Shown piece by piece: positions 31,763-33,518 of a stretch of DNA of 33,518 nucleotides. The notes under the pieces were generated by a model that was not told where the DNA came from, did not search any database, and saw nothing but the letters and a program-made list of their open reading frames with translations. Origin of the DNA: a virus; the IMG/VR virus record IMGVR_UViG_3300025151_000153, positions 1 through 33,518 of that record; one strand, 5' to 3'. Numbering within the stretch: the stretch's first letter is position 1; each line of letters begins with the position of its first letter. The position numbers were made by a program, and so were the translations under genes.

Positions 31763-32554
31763 ATGCAGCACATAGTTATGTACAGCGGAGGGCTAGGTAG
31801 CTGGGCTACCGCAAAAATTGTTATTGAAAGGCATGGGACAGAAAACACAACTCTTCTCTTTGCCGACACGCTCATAGAAGATGAGGACCTTTATCGCTTT
31901 CTGGACGAAGGGGCCAAGTATCTCGGCGTAGAGTTTACTCATATTGCCGAAGGCAGAACGCCGTGGGAGGTATTTTACGATACGAGGTTTCTCGGCAATA
32001 GCCGAGTAGGCAACTGTTCAAAGATTCTCAAAAGAGAATTTATTCATAAGTGGATAAAGAAAAGATACAAGCCAGACGAATGCATTATGTATCTAGGCAT
32101 AGATGCGACAGAAGAGCAGAGATTAATAAGGGCGCAAAAATGGTGGGACCCTTACATTGTGGAGTCACCACTAACAGAGCCGCCTTTTTATGATTATGCA
32201 ACCCTGAAAAAATGGCTAGAGGATGCAGGCATCGAGCTGCCATCTCTTTATAAGCTTGGGTTTGCGCATAACAACTGCGGCGGCTTTTGTGTCCGTTCTG
32301 GCCAAGGGCAGTTTGCTCACCTGCTTAAAGTTTTTCCAGAAAGATATGCTTACCATGAAAAGAAGGAGGAGGAGATAAGAGAATACCTTGATGCCAATGT
32401 GGCAATACTCAGGGACAGGAGAGGAGGGAAGTCTAAGCCAATGACACTTAAAGCTTTTAGGACAAGGCTTTCTGAGAAAGATAAAAATTTAAATCTATTA
32501 GAATGGGGCGGGTGCGATTGCTTTGCCCCGGTCAATAATGAAAACAAAGGGTGA
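31763..32554 (+). CDS. PP-loop ATP pyrophosphatase (PAPS-reductase-like)
   Basis: I use ATG 31763, with GGGTGA about 6 bases upstream; an in-frame ATG at 31742 would overlap the previous gene. The 263-aa protein belongs to the adenine-nucleotide alpha-hydrolase superfamily: the PP-loop is SGGLGS (8-13), with Gly where many members have Asp. C85 (NCSKILKRE), LGID (111-114), HNNCGGFC (169-176) and CDC (251-253) could form a redox or metal site. Relatives include PAPS reductase, tRNA-thiolation and DNA-phosphorothioation enzymes. Which reaction it performs is not visible. Confidence 0.8.
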   Translation: MQHIVMYSGGLGSWATAKIVIERHGTENTTLLFADTLIEDEDLYRFLDEGAKYLGVEFTHIAEGRTPWEVFYDTRFLGNSRVGNCSKILKREFIHKWIKKRYKPDECIMYLGIDATEEQRLIRAQKWWDPYIVESPLTEPPFYDYATLKKWLEDAGIELPSLYKLGFAHNNCGGFCVRSGQGQFAHLLKVFPERYAYHEKKEEEIREYLDANVAILRDRRGGKSKPMTLKAFRTRLSEKDKNLNLLEWGGCDCFAPVNNENKG

Positions 32555-32556
32555 AC
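32538..32556 (+). repeat. 19-bp direct repeat, copy 2
   Basis: This is the second exact copy, spanning the end of the PP-loop gene and the ribosome-binding site of the membrane-protein gene. The distance of 796 bp between copies means homologous recombination would delete exactly one gene and keep both neighbours correctly joined. Confidence 0.8.
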
Positions 32557-32560
32557 TATT

Positions 32561-32866
32561 ATGAGAGATATTGGTGAAAGAAGATTTCAATTTGAAACAC
32601 AAGAGAAAGAAAGTGATGGCATGTGGTGGATACAGGGTGCATTCCTTGTTGCCATTGTTTGCTTGGTCGCTGCTTATTTTCTTACACAAAGAAGCTACAA
32701 GCTTGAATACGCCATAGTTGGCAAGCCAGCCCTGGGTGATTTAGTGCAAAGAGATATGGAGCTGGAAAAGCAAAAGCTCGAAGATCACTATCGCTACAAC
32801 TCCTATGAGACATACAGCGATGAGGACCGAGAAGGTTTAACTGCAATTATTTTGGGAGGTGAGTAA
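32561..32866 (+). CDS. Single-pass membrane protein
   Basis: The 101-aa protein has a charged N-terminus (about 20 residues), one hydrophobic segment at 21-42 (MWWIQGAFLVAIVCLVAAYF), and a charged helical C-terminal part. Because the peptidase at the right edge is near, a spanin or holin-like role is possible, but the protein is on the other strand and lacks a clear coiled coil of the spanin type. Function is left open. Its stop overlaps the next start as TAATG. Confidence 0.6.
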   Translation: MRDIGERRFQFETQEKESDGMWWIQGAFLVAIVCLVAAYFLTQRSYKLEYAIVGKPALGDLVQRDMELEKQKLEDHYRYNSYETYSDEDREGLTAIILGGE

Positions 32867-33144
32867 TGCCTATTCAAGATTACGAAGCATGTAAGTCAAT
32901 CATGGATATGATTGAAATGGCGACACGAAAGTCTGCTGACTTTGGTTCTGAGTTCGCTGGCCGTAACTGGCTCATGGATGGCGAGGAGGATGCAAGGGTG
33001 GCTGACGTATGCAAGCAAACAGTTGTAAAGCTCAGGGAAGCATACAGGACGCTTAGCGAGGTTGAAGAGCTTCTGGAGGAAAGAGCCAAACAGGTCGAGC
33101 CTGAGACTCCTGGGATTCTCCGAAGACTGCTCCTTGCCAATTAA
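32866..33144 (+). CDS. Helical hypothetical protein, 92 aa
   Basis: ATG overlaps the stop of the membrane-protein gene. The product is helical and charged, with a long amphipathic segment at about 50-75 (KLREAYRTLSEVEELLEERA). It is the last rightward gene before the convergent peptidase gene. I recognise no domain. Confidence 0.55.
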   Translation: MPIQDYEACKSIMDMIEMATRKSADFGSEFAGRNWLMDGEEDARVADVCKQTVVKLREAYRTLSEVEELLEERAKQVEPETPGILRRLLLAN

Positions 33145-33190
33145 ACAATAGCACAAACATATCCGCCACAGATAAAATAGCTAGCATATA

Positions 33191-33518
33191 TTAGCGCGGC
33201 CAGTTGTACTTGAACCATCTGGCCGCCTTTGCTTTTTCTGGGGAAGCTCCCCGCGTGTCGAAATGTACAAAGTTCTCGTACAGCCCCAGCCCAAAACCAG
33301 TGCCTAGTCTGCGAGCTGCGTTTTCTAGTTCGATATACAGCCGCAACATATAAGCACCGTGGCGCTTAGTCGCGTCTACATAAGTAACATCGGCAGCGTA
33401 GCAAGTACCATCTCGCGGGAGATGCCAGCTCTTCGATGCACCGCCTACCGCTTTATTGTGTTGCTCGCACCGGTACGATGAGTTGATTCTTAACGGGCCT
33501 AATTGCTTGCGCACGCTA
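33191..33518 (-). CDS. M15 family peptidase / endolysin (partial at right edge)
   Basis: The frame runs off the right edge, so the N-terminus is missing; a GTG at 33514 is probably internal, because the domain has already begun upstream. The visible part shows the M15A pattern: LRINSSYRCEQHNKAVGG, the zinc ligand His in KSWH, Asp in YAADV, and His in FVHFDTRG. Peptidases of this family cut peptide cross-bridges or stem peptides of peptidoglycan, so lysis is the likely job. It faces the rightward genes, with a 46-bp gap that holds no clear terminator. Confidence 0.75.
   Translation of the reverse strand, partial: SVRKQLGPLRINSSYRCEQHNKAVGGASKSWHLPRDGTCYAADVTYVDATKRHGAYMLRLYIELENAARRLGTGFGLGLYENFVHFDTRGASPEKAKAARWFKYNWPR

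Noticed and set aside
1-33518. Circular or complete genome
   Set aside because: Genes are cut at both edges, no terminal repeat is visible, and joining the ends would end the partial left gene a few codons later, which does not help.

Overview
The window is part of the genome of a tailed double-stranded DNA bacteriophage (Caudoviricetes). The head and tail genes suggest a short-tailed, podovirus-like particle: portal, scaffold and major capsid genes are followed by an adaptor, a large tail-hub/stabilisation-type protein and several long coiled-coil internal virion proteins, with no tape measure or tail sheath. I see no integrase, no phage RNA polymerase, no tRNA and no rRNA. The host cannot be named from the sequence. 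Both edges cut genes (a virion gene at the left, an M15 peptidase at the right), so the window is not shown to be a complete genome.

Layout. From about 19.05 kb down to position 1 all genes run leftward: a helix-turn-helix protein and a small acidic protein (candidate small terminase parts), a GNAT-like acetyltransferase, a small basic-tailed protein, large terminase, portal, scaffold, major capsid, a decoration-type protein, a 64-aa protein, an intrinsic terminator, adaptor, a 102-aa protein, the 1113-aa tail protein, four internal virion-type proteins, and two beta-rich virion proteins. From 20.0 to 24.0 kb a rightward cassette of very small, tightly coupled genes (many with ATGA overlaps) encodes mostly unknown proteins, including a cysteine-rich 306-aa protein and small zinc-ribbon candidates. 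It closes with a perfect terminator at 24.25 kb. A leftward block (24.26-26.9 kb) holds a VRR-NUC nuclease, a primase-polymerase/helicase-like replication protein and a ribbon-helix-helix repressor candidate. From 27.0 kb rightward come the recombination and replication genes: a Sak4-like RecA-fold ATPase, a DUF669-type single-strand-binding candidate, a Cas4/RecB-like iron-sulfur nuclease and an SF2 helicase. These are followed by a zinc ribbon, a PP-loop ATP pyrophosphatase, a single-pass membrane protein and a small helical protein. The truncated M15 peptidase faces them from the right edge.

The 0.96-kb gap between the divergent arms (19047-20005) is the most striking part. It carries twelve 13-bp elements of the form TNNCA-N3-TGNGA in tandem, with only 2-5 bp between neighbours. 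Next to them are two 23-bp palindrome copies, an alternating AT stretch, a pyrimidine tract, and outward-facing promoter candidates, one with operator-like repeats. I read it as the main control region and the best candidate for the replication origin and/or packaging site. Two further structured non-coding candidates lie at 24.1-24.26 kb (a 115-nt region closed by an 8-bp stem before the terminator) and 31.46-31.54 kb (a chain of hairpins in front of the zinc-ribbon/PP-loop genes).
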